Positions 55,701 to 64,000 of a stretch of DNA of 64,000 nt are shown here, one piece after another; positions within the stretch are counted from its first letter, which is position 1, and each line of letters opens with the position of its first letter. The stretch spans positions 1 through 64,000 of the forward strand of contig JAGVSM010003017.1 in NCBI GenBank assembly GCA_022494885.1, in the 5' to 3' direction. The notes below the pieces were generated by a model. That model made no database searches. It saw nothing but the letters and a program-made list of their open reading frames with translations, and had not been told where the DNA came from. The position numbers and the translations under genes were made by a program. The DNA comes from Micrasema longulum. Lineage: Eukaryota; Arthropoda; Insecta; Trichoptera; Brachycentridae.

Positions 55701-58593
55701 TCAATACATTTTTAAAAATCGTATTCCTACATAAGTACGCCCGTCTGTTCGTGAGAAGACCGGAGTTTGACGTTTGCAAAAAGAATGCCATATTTGAAAA
55801 AATATGTGATTTATGTTTTGGAATTCAACCATAAACAAGTACCTAGGTACCTACTTATGAAATAAAAGTCTTTTTCCAAGCTAACAGCAAACAAACCAAC
55901 GATCGGGGAGGACAACGTCCGTCGGGTCCACTAGTAAATTATGCATGAATTTTAATTTGAAATTTGATTCCCAGGTATTTCTCTTCTATTTCGTGTGCCT
56001 ATCTGGCGCATGGGGTCGTGAGTACCCTGCTGGCCTATTCCCCGCCCTCTGCCCTGACTACCCTAACTGCGACCTGGAGTTGCTGGCCAGGTACAATTTT
56101 GATGGCCAGCCCAGGCCCATCGTCTCCAACGCCCTTCCTGAAGGCCCGGCTCTCCCCATCGCGTATAGAGCGGCTGAGTAAGTCAAAATACATAAGAACT
56201 TCTTCAGTGTCCATACGGGTGAAGAACGGAGTTTCGGCTTTCGTTGATCTTGGCATTTCTGCACTAGGATGTTGACTGCCAGCAGTGCTTCTTTTGTTCC
56301 AAAAGAATTCCTGAAGCTAGACGTCGAAGGCGGAGAGGGCGTAGATTCAATAACACACGCAGAGTCTTGATTAATACACACTTTTATTTACAAAAAACAT
56401 AGGGGTTTTATTAACAAATTTGTACCGTGTACATATATGTGGCTAGGGTCTCGATATTCTAACTTCTGCCCCTGCGAGTGCCATAATTTACCGTCTTTAT
56501 TTAAGGGGCAGCTAGTTAGATTACAAATCGAGACTCCTAGCCGAAAATAAGCTTGAAAAACCGACATATAAATTGTACTGTAAAACACTTGTATCGTACA
56601 CTCTCGTCAGAGCGCCATTCGTCGCCCTGGCGGCCACTCGGGAAGCTTCGGTCGCGACCGGGGGGTTCGACCGCCTCTCCGCGCTCATTCCAATATCTGT
56701 AGATATCTGTAGTCTGTGATTCCAACCAGAGATAATGTAGAACTATTACATTCCAACGATTTTCCCCGTGCAGCTATCATCTCCGACTGGGAGCCCGCAA
56801 AAGGGCCGCTCGGCTTGGTGTCGATGTTTAATGCTCGGCGCTTGTTCGCCGCGTCACAGGCCGCGTTCTATGTCCCTTTGCCGCACGCGCGGCGATGTCC
56901 GATACATATATGTAAATAGCAAAAATGCCGTATATAAATAAATACGTGACTCATTAGGCTTGTTAAGTGATAGTCGCAGGATTTCTAAGGGTTTTGTTTT
57001 TTTGGTAGTTTTATAAACGTTGATTTCAACCAATCATGAGGAATAACCCCCGTATCGTAAATTTTGTTGAATAACCCGAGCAGCCTATCCACATTCTTTT
57101 CACTAATGAGCTTCAGCATCTCAGCGGCCATTTCATCTGGACCAGGGGTTTTTCTGTTTTTATATGTTGCGATTGCGTGATGAATCTTAGAACGTAGGAT
57201 TAGTGAACCCTCTTGAGTCCAGCTTCAGGCCCCTGTGCCTCGATTTTGAACGCTATCTTCATCTGTATATATCGAGATGGTATACTTAACTTCTGTACTA
57301 TCTATATCTTACTTCGGTATGTACCTACCTGTACCTACCTGTCATATCGACATCACATGATCGAAACAAGCCAATGGAATGACCGCAAACAATTAGTCCG
57401 CGTTCCTTACGTCATTAACATTTAAAATAGTTCTCCTTCATAGTTTAAATAGGCTTCTGAAATAAAAAATGTTCACTTCAAAGCGATTATAAACTCAAAT
57501 AAATCCCAATTCAAGTAAAAAATGCTCGCTTGAACATGAGTTTTATATGCCTTTTGGAAATCACATAGACGGTACGCTTAACGATCATCTGTATGTATCT
57601 ACAGATCGACTACAAAGCCGGCTCCTTTAACGTCTCGATACATACACTCAGAAAGATAGTAAAATGGATAGAAAAAATATAATAACTAAATTATTTTTTT
57701 AGAGTGGTAACTTAGCGACATTATTTTCATATCTAGACGTTCGTTTTATTAGAGTGATAGTTATGTCGGAATTCAATTCGACTTCAAAATTTACTTATTT
57801 CTCTCTCGTATTTTTAATAGGCTTTAAGAAAAAAAGTGCCAACCTCAAAACGATTAAATTTTTAATAAATCATATTAATTAAAGGAAAAATTACTCGGTG
57901 GAACCAAATTTTTTACACTTTCAATGCGTAGATAAACGTATCGAGAGTTTCTAGACCCGTCGGTATAAACCGATGTACTTACATCAAAACTTGAGGGTAT
58001 CGGTAGTGTACCTTTGTAGTCGGTCGGGAGACTTTTATCTTCAACTATGACGTCATAATGAAGCTATGTCATTTTAGAGCGAAGATATGTGTACCGCGAC
58101 GTAAGCTTCTCCTTGTTTCATATCGATGTACCGACCCAAAACTCGAAGGTGGGGCGTCGGTAGTATATTTTCATAATCGCTAGAGGGAATTTATCTTCAA
58201 CTATATCGTCAAGGTGAAGGTATGATGTCTTTATCTTCCCATCATAATCGAGGCCTGATTTAATTAGGACAGTCGATGATTCGCAAATAATGTGACAGGA
58301 AGTTCAACGACTACGGCAAAAGCGCGATTTCCATGCCTAGCGTTCGGACAGCGCCATACAAGTTTTCCTCTGCCCGAATCAAATGCTGAAATAAGTGTAG
58401 ATTTTCATTTATAATACAGATTCATGTTTGAATTTCCTTCCTCAGATGGCCAGCTGGAGTGCCCGCATCAGCCTGCCCTAACTACCCGTTTTGCAACCTG
58501 GCTGCGGAAGCTGCTCCTCTTCCAGGGTACTCCGCGAGACTTTACCCAGCTGGTGTTCCTGCTGCAGCTTGTCCCAATTACCCGTACTGCTAA
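52746..58593 (+). CDS. CPCFC: Cuticle protein CPCFC, 3 coding exons
   Basis: Exons 52746-52760, 55975-56177 and 58446-58593 join in phases 0 and 2 to give 121 residues. Exon 1 encodes only MNFKI; with exon 2 it forms a signal peptide (MNFKIVFLFYFVCLSGAWG). The secreted chain has three C-X5-C motifs: C31-C37 (LCPDYPNC), C83-C89 (ACPNYPFC) and C115-C121 (ACPNYPYC), the last cysteine being the C-terminus. YPAG-type residues precede each. This is the defining layout of the CPCFC family, structural proteins of chitinous cuticle; most insects are known to carry few copies. A very short first exon inside the signal peptide is typical of cuticle protein genes. Donors GTAAGA and GTAAGT and acceptors CCCAG and CCTCAG are good. 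AATAAA occurs at 58651 and 58720. Introns (3.2 and 2.3 kb) are mostly transposon remnants. Confidence 0.94.
52832..53110 (+). repeat. Rep-A copy in CPCFC intron 1
   Basis: It starts CACAGGGATGGAGAATACC and ends GAGTTTGTCCGAATG. The central core with AAGTGGCCAC is deleted. Confidence 0.8.
53184..53640. repeat. Rep-A copy with 145-bp inverted ends, CPCFC intron 1
   Basis: The left edge AATATTTTGAGTTCGTCGAA and the right edge ACTCGAAATATTGTTG are inverted copies. Pairing extends about 145 bp inward to CTCCAGGGCT and AGCCCTGTAG. This copy best shows the foldback form of the family. Confidence 0.8.
53690..54175 (-). repeat. Interspersed repeat, inverted copy of 9690-10450
   Basis: Shares AAGGCATGGCCTGTTCGTGG and AATCCAGGATAATGCATG-type blocks with the other copy. 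T-rich start. Confidence 0.55.
54172..54425 (-). repeat. Rep-A copy in CPCFC intron 1
   Basis: CAGATGAATCTCACCCGCAT, the core GGTGAATGTTATACAGTG and TGTTCTTCATCTCTGTTG in family order. Confidence 0.8.
54705..54850 (-). mobile_element. LINE 3' tail fragment
   Basis: GACGTAAGTCCCAACTCCAT and ACGAGCAATTAGTTAACACA match 27166-27260. Confidence 0.65.
54947..54991 (-). ncRNA. Hammerhead-ribozyme-like motif, unit 1, intact
   Basis: Minus strand: GGTGTC (helix I), CTGACGA (core), A, GAGAC-GGGTAC-GTCTC (5-bp helix II), GAAA, CTGG, TA, GACAT (helix I partner; four Watson-Crick pairs and one G-T). The helix III segment ACTGGT can pair with itself using G-T pairs, so a dimer is the likely active form. 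The predicted cut is after the TA. Antisense to CPCFC. Confidence 0.78.
55254..55298 (-). ncRNA. Hammerhead-ribozyme-like motif, unit 2, intact
   Basis: It is identical to the unit 1 motif across core, helix II and helix I, displaced by exactly 307 bp. Cleavage at both sites would release a 307-nt unit RNA from a minus-strand transcript. Confidence 0.78.
55435..55600 (-). repeat. Rep-A segment at the end of unit 2
   Basis: TTTGAGATTGTCCAAATG, then TTTTCAGGCGTTGCCGAGTA and AAAGGTTTCAGCTCTTAAAC, continuing 45 bp past unit 2. Confidence 0.7.
56185..56390 (-). mobile_element. LINE reverse transcriptase piece in CPCFC intron 2
   Basis: The minus frame reads SFGTKEALLAVNILVQKCQD, the helix before the first polymerase aspartate motif. 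It belongs with 56985-57240 and is separated from it by an insertion. Confidence 0.7.
56391..56757 (-). mobile_element. Probable solo LTR
   Basis: Read on the minus strand, it starts GTTGGAATGTAATAGTTCTA, has a GC-rich middle (GGTCGCGACCGAAGCTTCCC), an AATAAAGACG poly(A) signal and an end near AATAAAACCCC. It lies inside a split LINE. The edges are approximate and the superfamily (copia-like by its start) is inference. Confidence 0.5.
56758..56945 (+). mobile_element. LINE tail fragment, GC-rich
   Basis: The frame reads FPRAAIISDWEPAKGPLGLV and MFNARRLFAASQAAFYVPLP, ending in the 3' block GCCGTATATAAATAAATA that recurs at about 61400. Confidence 0.55.
56985..57240 (-). mobile_element. LINE reverse transcriptase N-terminal fragment
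   Basis: The minus frame reads IHHAIATYKNRKTPGPDEMA, AEMLKLISEKNVDRLLGLF and NKIYDTGVIPHDWLKSTFIK, the classic start of a non-LTR polymerase domain. Confidence 0.85.
57241..58445. other. CPCFC intron 2, distal part
   Basis: No transposon was recognised. Two diverged direct copies of about 110 bp (57958-58090 and 58130-58240) share ATCTTCAACTAT, GGTATCGGTAGT-like and TCGATGTACCGA-like words. Confidence 0.45.
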
Positions 58594-58729
58594 ACTGTGA
58601 CCCGCTCTCTGAGATCCAAGATCTTAGATCAAAATCATTGGACGCGTTAAAATAAATAACCGAATCAATCATTTTTTGGACAATTTTATGATTTTGTATA
58701 TAAATCATCTGGTGTAAAAAATAAACCTA

Positions 58730-58960
58730 ATGAATTTAAGAATTCTGCATTTTGTAAAACAACCCCTTGACAAAACTCGACCTGGCTCGGTTGGTCAGAA
58801 AACGGTACAAGATCTTGCAAGATTTTACTCAATGAATATTGTGCCGTTTAGTACACAAATCTGTGGTCAAAAAATCTGTGGTCATATTCCAAATAATTCA
58901 AATTCGTCCTATATTTAAACCAAAATCTGCGTGCGCATCCAAATTCACTGTCATGTTGAA
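58730..58960. other. Intergenic DNA, nothing recognised
   Basis: No feature beyond the CPCFC poly(A) region. Confidence 0.35.
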
Positions 58961-58964
58961 TGTT

Positions 58965-59418
58965 CAATGAGGAATTCCACTGTTTTCTTATTTATTTATT
59001 TTCTATTAGCGTACTATTTAACTAAGCACAAATATTGTTTTTTTTTTTGTGCGTTGTTCACAAAGATATGATTTTTTAAAGTTACATTTATCAAATACAG
59101 CGCCAAATGACTGTAATGAGTGTGTCACTTTTCAGTAGTGACGTCATGAAACGGTTGGCGTTCTTACTTTCACTGACCGCGATAAGTTGTATTTCTCCAG
59201 CCAATAACAAAACTGACAAGAATCTAAGGAATACTGCTTTGATTACTTCATTTAGTTGATCGTAATTTGCTCATTTCTATGTTATGGTTGTTTTTACGAA
59301 CGTTTCGATTTATAAAAACCTAAAAAGTTGACATAATCTCTGGTTGAAAAAAAGAGTATAATGAAAATTTTACTCTTTTTTTTCTATGGTCAAAACGTTC
59401 CTTACAAGGTGCGAGCGT
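58965..59418 (-). mobile_element. MITE-1b copy, truncated
   Basis: It starts CAATGAGGAATTCCACTGTT and shares the interior of 37815-38467 in inverted orientation, ending at CTTACAAGGTGCGAGCG. Confidence 0.8.
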
Positions 59419-59419
59419 G

Positions 59420-59552
59420 TATACTTGTAATGCCGTATTAAACAGACTTCATGAACTCGCCAATAGTTATTCGCACGTATCTGATATATTTAGTGTAGGT
59501 GTAGGGTATTGTTCCTATAGAACAAACCTTTTGAACGTTTTCAAAGATGGTG
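59420..59552 (+). mobile_element. Probable LINE coding tail
   Basis: An open stretch reads CNAVLNRLHELANSYSHVSD, IFSVGVGYCSYRTNLLNVF and KDGE, then a stop. The position after a MITE and the isolated tail-like content suggest a non-LTR polymerase end, but the family is not certain. Confidence 0.4.
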
Positions 59553-60174
59553 AATAGTAATTATATTTATTTATTTATGCACTTCATAATATATACAAAT
59601 TTTGTTCACTTTGCCCAGCTGTATGAAACAGTACTTATGATTGTCTTGTTATATTACTTTAAAATATTTTATTATTTAATTGGTTTTTTACATTTATTCT
59701 TGAATTGTTTATCTTTCTACTGAATATGTCGTACAATTTTCAGGTTATTTTTTTTAAATATAAATCTTGGGCAAAGGGAAATTTACGTTTTTAAAAAAAT
59801 ATATATAATAAGCCAAAAATGTTAATAAAATTTTTAAAAATACACAGTTTGTTACATGGAAGGTAAGTTGATCAGTTTTACGCTTCAGGTGCCAATCCAG
59901 AAACAATGAAATCGAACCTAGAACATCAAGTATGGTTGGAGGCGGACTTAGATTCTTAGACTCAACTCGATTTCCTTTTTCAGGATTTTTACCTGCGAGC
60001 AGCCATCGAGTCGTAAACACTCGTCAAGGTTTCTGATTCTATTTGACTTACAGATCTGTATTCTTCTTCCGCTAGGACACACAAATATATTCCAAGGCTT
60101 ACTCCTTGCAGGTGAAATAATTTAGGAGTGCGATTTTTTGTCTTAATAAAATTTAATATATTAAATACAGAACT
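59553..60174. other. Intergenic DNA, nothing recognised
   Basis: A short block at 59873 (TCAGTTTTACGCTTCAGG) also occurs at 12117. The minus frame at 59754-60020 has no recognised family. Confidence 0.35.
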
Positions 60175-60470
60175 TATCTACAAACATTTGGACGAACTTA
60201 AAATATTGTTCACTTTTAAAAAATTCAAGGTATTTTCAGGCGCTTGAAGTAGGCGAAATAGTTGAAAAGATTTTCACCCACATCGACAAAGGTTTCAGCT
60301 CTTTTTCGACTCTTCCATCTGTTGACTTAATTAGGTGTGGAAGGAAATGTAGATATTTAAACATGGGCAAAATGGTAATTGTTTTACAGTGTGTAAGGTC
60401 ATAAGCCCTGTAAGTGGCTAAACATCCATATTCCCTCCTCAAAAATGCTTTCGCTCTGTTGCAATAAATG
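60175..60470 (-). repeat. Rep-A copy
   Basis: ACATTTGGACGAACTTAAAA, GAAAGGTTTCAGCTC-type and CAGTGTGTAAGGTCATAAGC blocks in family order. Confidence 0.7.
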
Positions 60471-60511
60471 GTATTTATTTTTAAAGTTTTTTACACTGGA
60501 ATATCTCACTC

Positions 60512-60652
60512 CCTGGACTGGAGATTGAAGCGTTAGACCGATCATCTTTGCGTCAAATAAAAAAAGGGTTTGAAATACGCTGCGGTTAGTGTACCAATGC
60601 AGTGATCTATGCACCATTAGGTGCGGAAAGGGAATGATGATGAGGTTGCAAT
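60512..60652 (+). mobile_element. SINE-C, 3' half
   Basis: GACCGATCATCTTTGCGTCA and AATACGCTGCGGTTAGTGTA match 34330-34400, ending in GATGATGAGG. Confidence 0.75.
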
Positions 60653-60654
60653 AA

Positions 60655-61217
60655 ATTTCCATCTTAATATCTCCCTAGGGAATAAATTCAGCATTGTCTA
60701 GATATACTCAAAATATTGGACATAATGTCCTACATTTGTCATTCGGACATACTAAAAATATTGGACATACTGTCATACATTTGTCATTCGGACATACCAA
60801 AAATATTAGACATACTGTCATACATTTGTCATTCGGACATACTCAAAATATTAGACAAACTGTCATAAATTTGTCATTTAAACATACTCAAAATCTTAGA
60901 CATGGTTGTCATTCAGACATATTCAAAATATTGAACATACTGTCATACATTTGTCATTCAGACGTACTCATCATATTGGGCATACTGTCATATATTTGTC
61001 ATTCTTACATACTCAAAATATTGGACAAACTGTCATACATTTGTCATTCGGACATGTTCAAATTATTGGATATACTGTCATTCGGACATGCTCAAAATAT
61101 TGGATATACTGTCATACATTTGTCATTCAGACATATTCAAAATATTGAGCATACTGTCATATATATTTGTCATTCGGACATACTCAAAATATTGGACAAA
61201 CTGTCACACATTTGTCA
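60655..61217 (+). repeat. 45-bp minisatellite, block 1
   Basis: About 11 units of roughly 45 bp with the pattern ACATACTCAAAATATTGG, ACATACTGTCATAC and ATTTGTCATTCGG. Some units are shorter by one segment. The left flank (TAATATCTCCCTAGGGAATA) is a Rep-A edge. The unit length is a multiple of three, so long meaningless open frames arise. Confidence 0.92.
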
Positions 61218-61454
61218 GGGTTGGAATAGTTATAATTTGATTGATTAATGTATTTTGTTATTGTATAATTTCTTTAAAATATATATCTATTTCAAGTAAT
61301 TAATAATGTGTACAGTACAAGTATATTAATATTTCATACTCGATTTTTTTAATATTTTTATTTTTAAGCACTCTTTATACCACATATATGTAAATGGCAG
61401 AAATGCCGTATATAAATAAATAAATCTTTAAAAAAAAAAAAATATTAAATAAAT
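61218..61454. other. Spacer between minisatellite blocks
   Basis: AT-rich DNA with a LINE-type 3' end at about 61380-61420 (GCCGTATATAAATAAATAAA) and an A-run, consistent with an insertion into the array. Confidence 0.5.
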
Positions 61455-61765
61455 TTGGACATACTCAAAATATTGGACATACTGTTATACAGTTGTCATT
61501 TAGACATACTCCAAATATTGGACATACAATCATACATTTGTCATTTATTCAAAATATTGGACATACTGTCATCGTTTGTCATTCAGACATACTCAAAATA
61601 TTGGACATACTGTCATTCGGACATACTAAAAATATTGGACTTACTGTCATACATTTGTCATTTAGACATACTCAAATATTAGGCATACTGTCATATATTT
61701 GTCATTCGGACACACTCAAAATATTTGACAAACTGTCATACATTTGTCATTCGGAATACTCGAAA
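61455..61765 (+). repeat. 45-bp minisatellite, block 2
   Basis: About seven units of the same repeat (GGACATACTCAAAATATTGG), resuming after the spacer and ending at TTCGGAATACTCGAAAT. Confidence 0.9.
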
Positions 61766-61769
61766 TAAA

Positions 61770-62035
61770 CACAAATTACAAAATTCGCATTTTTGCATAT
61801 TTTACATTAACCAATATAAAATATAATTCAACTTTTTGTATGTGCCAAGCAGCGTTTAATTGTCTCTAAACTAAAATCTAATTTTCTGTACGAAAATATG
61901 TATATTTGTATATTTTTTTTAAGTATCTTCGTAAGTAACCTATAATTTAACATGTTTCTAATTTTATATGTATACAGGATTTAAAAAAAAAATATTTACA
62001 TAATTTCAACAATGCTGACTGAGATCTATAAGGGA
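61770..62035. other. AT-rich DNA downstream of the ACE-like exon
   Basis: No repeat recognised. It probably includes the 3' UTR of the ACE-like gene. Confidence 0.3.
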
Positions 62036-62038
62036 TTT

Positions 62039-62342
62039 TCAACAAATAACGCTTCCATATTTTGACCGAATTGATAAAATACTGATTACCATTGGTAATA
62101 TCAAATTGGAACTTGATTTGAATTCGTTTCCAGTATTTCTATAAGGAGAGAAAAGCGCCATGTCTTCATAGTTGGTATTCCATCCGATAATTGGTTCGTC
62201 CCTATTTTGGACCCTTAGCCATAGTTCCAGGGGCTTGAAATATTTGACCAACGATTCGGGAGAAACTCTGCTTGATTTGCCTTTGGTCAGTTTCCTAATA
62301 ACTTCGGATGTAGGCTTTGAAGCGCCTATCTGCATCACTTCG
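62039..62342 (-). CDS. Angiotensin-converting-enzyme-like protein, last exon (partial gene)
   Basis: After a consensus 3' splice site (TTATTTTTTCAG) the minus frame encodes about 100 residues ending at a TGA at 62041-62039. It reads EVMQIGASKPTSEVIRKLTK, then SPESLVKYFKPLELWLRVQN and EPIIGW. This matches the end of the M2 peptidase (ACE/Ance) domain, normally ..GSSKPWP..L..LTG..., LL.YF.PL..WL...N and ..GW. The family cleaves C-terminal dipeptides from secreted peptides. The zinc site (HEMGH) is on earlier exons not seen here, so activity cannot be judged. The usual KPW tryptophan is T. After GW a 45-residue tail ends in a short hydrophobic stretch (LILPMVISILSI). A LINE at 62395 lies in the upstream intron. 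Confidence 0.82.
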
Positions 62343-62394
62343 CTGAAAAAATAAGGGTTACATACATTTAACAAAATATTTTTACTTTTAAAAT

Positions 62395-63010
62395 TCACAT
62401 TCTACTGTTAATGATAATATTTTTAACATCTTTTGTAAAGGTTGTCTGAGTCTTTTGTTTAGTTTTGTCTGGTAGTTTATTGTATAATTTCAGTCCATGG
62501 TTTATTAGTCTCCACTGTCCTTGTCTCGTTATAGAAGGTTGTATTTGATATTTTTCTGATATTCTCGTATTGTGTCCATGTTTACTACTGTTTTTTGCAA
62601 GTTTTAGTTCCTCGTCTACAATTATATCAGAGGCTAATTTAAGAATCAGTTTTAAGGATTCTAGTAAAAAGATTTCAGTTGCATTTAATTGCTTAGTTTG
62701 TTTGAAAAGTTCTTTAGTTGCTGTTAACTTTAATATTTTATTTTGATGTCTTTGTAGTCTGTTTATGTCATTTTGATTTCCTTTTCCCCATAAAAGTTGC
62801 AGATAACATATTTTGGTTTTTACGTAGACTTCGTACATTAGATTTTTTCCGTTTTTGGAACAAAGTTTTTGATTTAAAAAAGGCTCAGTAATGTCACCAC
62901 TTTGTTAATTAAATTGGAGATATGAATTGTCCATGTCAATTGTCTGTCTATTGTTAGTCCTAAGTATTTAACATCTTCAATTTCAGTTTGTCGTTCATTA
63001 TTTATGTAAG
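62395..63010 (-). mobile_element. LINE tail in the ACE-like gene's intron
   Basis: The 147-residue minus frame reads MYEVYVKTKICYLQLLWGKG, NDINRLQRHQNKILKL, LESLKLILKLASDIIVDEEL, HGHNTRISEKYQIQPSITR and LYNKLPDKTKQKTQTTFTKD. Upstream, DVKYLGLTIDRQLTW is visible. Close to 40600-41180. Confidence 0.88.
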
Positions 63011-63149
63011 CATCTACTTTATGTCATTTTTTTCTAGATTCAACATGGATAATATTGCATTTTTTTTCATTAATATATTTGTGTTTGTGTTTGTCATTTA
63101 TTTACGGACTTATTTATTCCATTTAACAATGGTTAATACATTTCGTTGT

Positions 63150-63345
63150 AATATATACAGATACAATTGAAAAAAATACAACTACGGAAAACTAAAGCTA
63201 GCAACAAGAAATTAAATAAAAATTACTTTCTCAAGACAAGATCTTGTCATCTCGGCAATTATTTAAATCTAAAAAGACTTACACCAAAAAAGTCCTGATC
63301 TTGTCTCGAGCTTACAATGGGACACAATCGGGACATTTATTTAAC
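63150..63345 (-). mobile_element. LINE 3' end (47 kb family)
   Basis: AAAAAAGTCCTGATCTTGTC and GAGCTTACAATGGGACA match 47275-47320. Confidence 0.6.
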
Positions 63346-63357
63346 TTTTTGTACATA

Positions 63358-64000
63358 ATGTTGGCGGGCTTATTGCCAAATGGCAATTTCTTCCAACCAA
63401 CATATACAGAACATATTCAATAAAAAAAAAATATTAAAAAGCTAAAGATATATACAAATAGAAATAAACGTATTTGTTTATAAATTACCTTAAATCAAAA
63501 CTATTACTCAATGGGAAAAAGGAAAAAAGAGGAAAGAGAAATAAGAAAAGGAGGAGAGATTAAGGAAGAGAAAGGAGATGTTTCTTCAGACGTGATTTAA
63601 ACAGAGATAATGTAGTAACATCTTTAAAGGTGGATGGGAGATGATTCCACAGTCGAGCAGCATGGACACTATATGAGTTAGAGAAGAAAGAGGAATTGTG
63701 GGTGGGTATTAAGAGAGTGCCTTGAGAATTAGAACGAAGAGGTAAACCATGAACTGATAAGCGTTGAAACTTTTCACGCAGGTATATAGGAGCGTTGGGA
63801 CTATGAAGTACAGTGAACAGAAGTGAGAGGGGGTGATAGTCTCTCCGCTGTCTTATTTTGAGCCATTTCAGTTGCCTACGATAATCAGAAATGTGGTCAT
63901 ATTTCAGACCAAAAATGTACCTTATGCATGTATTCTGAAGTCGTTCGAGTTTATCAAGGACATCAGTGCATGCAAGCTATAGATTTTTTCTGTGCTGATC
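63358..64000 (-). mobile_element. LINE tail, runs off the window
   Basis: The minus strand reads RLQNTCIRYIFGLKYDHIS, YRRQLKWLKIRQRRDYHPLS, SVHGLPLRSNSQGTLLIPTH and SVHAARLWNHLPSTFKDVTT, then FKSRLKKHLLS. This is a well-kept C-terminus of a non-LTR polymerase. An inverted decayed copy is at 2158-2645. Confidence 0.88.

Noticed and set aside
56035..56381. Overlapping open frames on both strands across CPCFC exon 2
   Set aside because: They are shadows of exon 2 joined to a LINE remnant; the exon 2 frame alone has the signal peptide and C-X5-C motif with matching splice sites.
60694..61248. 184-residue open frame with repeated HTQNIGHTVIHLSF-like units
   Set aside because: It is an artefact of the 45-bp minisatellite; two frames stay open because the unit length is a multiple of three, and there is no start context or family resemblance.

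Overview
The window looks like AT-rich, transposon-laden chromosomal DNA of an insect. It carries spliced genes with GT-AG introns, a chitin-cuticle protein of the insect/arthropod CPCFC family, tRNA-derived SINEs, many 5'-truncated non-LTR retrotransposons and Penelope-like elements. I cannot fix the order from sequence alone. There are no bacterial operons, CRISPR arrays or plausible free-standing tRNA or rRNA genes.

Four host genes are supported. (1) 16594-19695 (+): an uninterrupted 1033-residue mitochondrial presequence protease (PITRM1, M16 family) with an intact inverted zinc motif. (2) 27880-32680 (-): a METTL25-type methyltransferase in three coding exons (29501-30230 is the middle one), 533 residues. 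(3) 52746-58593 (+): a cuticle protein of the CPCFC family in three coding exons (52746-52760, 55975-56177, 58446-58593), 121 residues, with three C-X5-C motifs and a TATA box. (4) 62039-62342 (-): the last exon of an angiotensin-converting-enzyme-like gene whose upstream exons lie outside the window or are not recognised. The four genes have unrelated roles and are not an operon.

Most of the rest is mobile DNA. 0-10.5 kb: LINE tails of several families. 10.8-16.5 kb: a foldback element, an interrupted LINE with a SINE inside it, TIR elements and a TTAA-flanked element. 19.7-27.9 kb: MITEs, hairpins, RTE-like fragments, a decayed hammerhead copy and SINEs. 33-43 kb: LINEs with nested MITEs. 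43-52 kb: three Penelope-like GIY-YIG fragments, nested LINEs and SINEs. 52.8-58.4 kb: CPCFC introns filled with repeats, including a tandem pair of 307-bp units. 60.7-61.8 kb: a 45-bp minisatellite. 62.4-64 kb: more LINE tails.

The most interesting system is a set of small hammerhead-ribozyme-like motifs (six sites, at least four sequence families) tied to Penelope-like or related repeats. Each has a CUGANGA box, one extra nucleotide, a helix II, GAAA and a tiny helix III. Several have a self-complementary helix III that would suit dimer cleavage. The best case is two direct 307-bp units at 54942-55555, each carrying an intact motif on the minus strand, inside CPCFC intron 1 and antisense to it. 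Other second-look items are the minisatellite grown from the edge of an interspersed repeat, and the transposons abutting the 3' ends of PITRM1 and METTL25. Family labels such as Rep-A, MITE-1 or SINE-A are mine, used only within this annotation.
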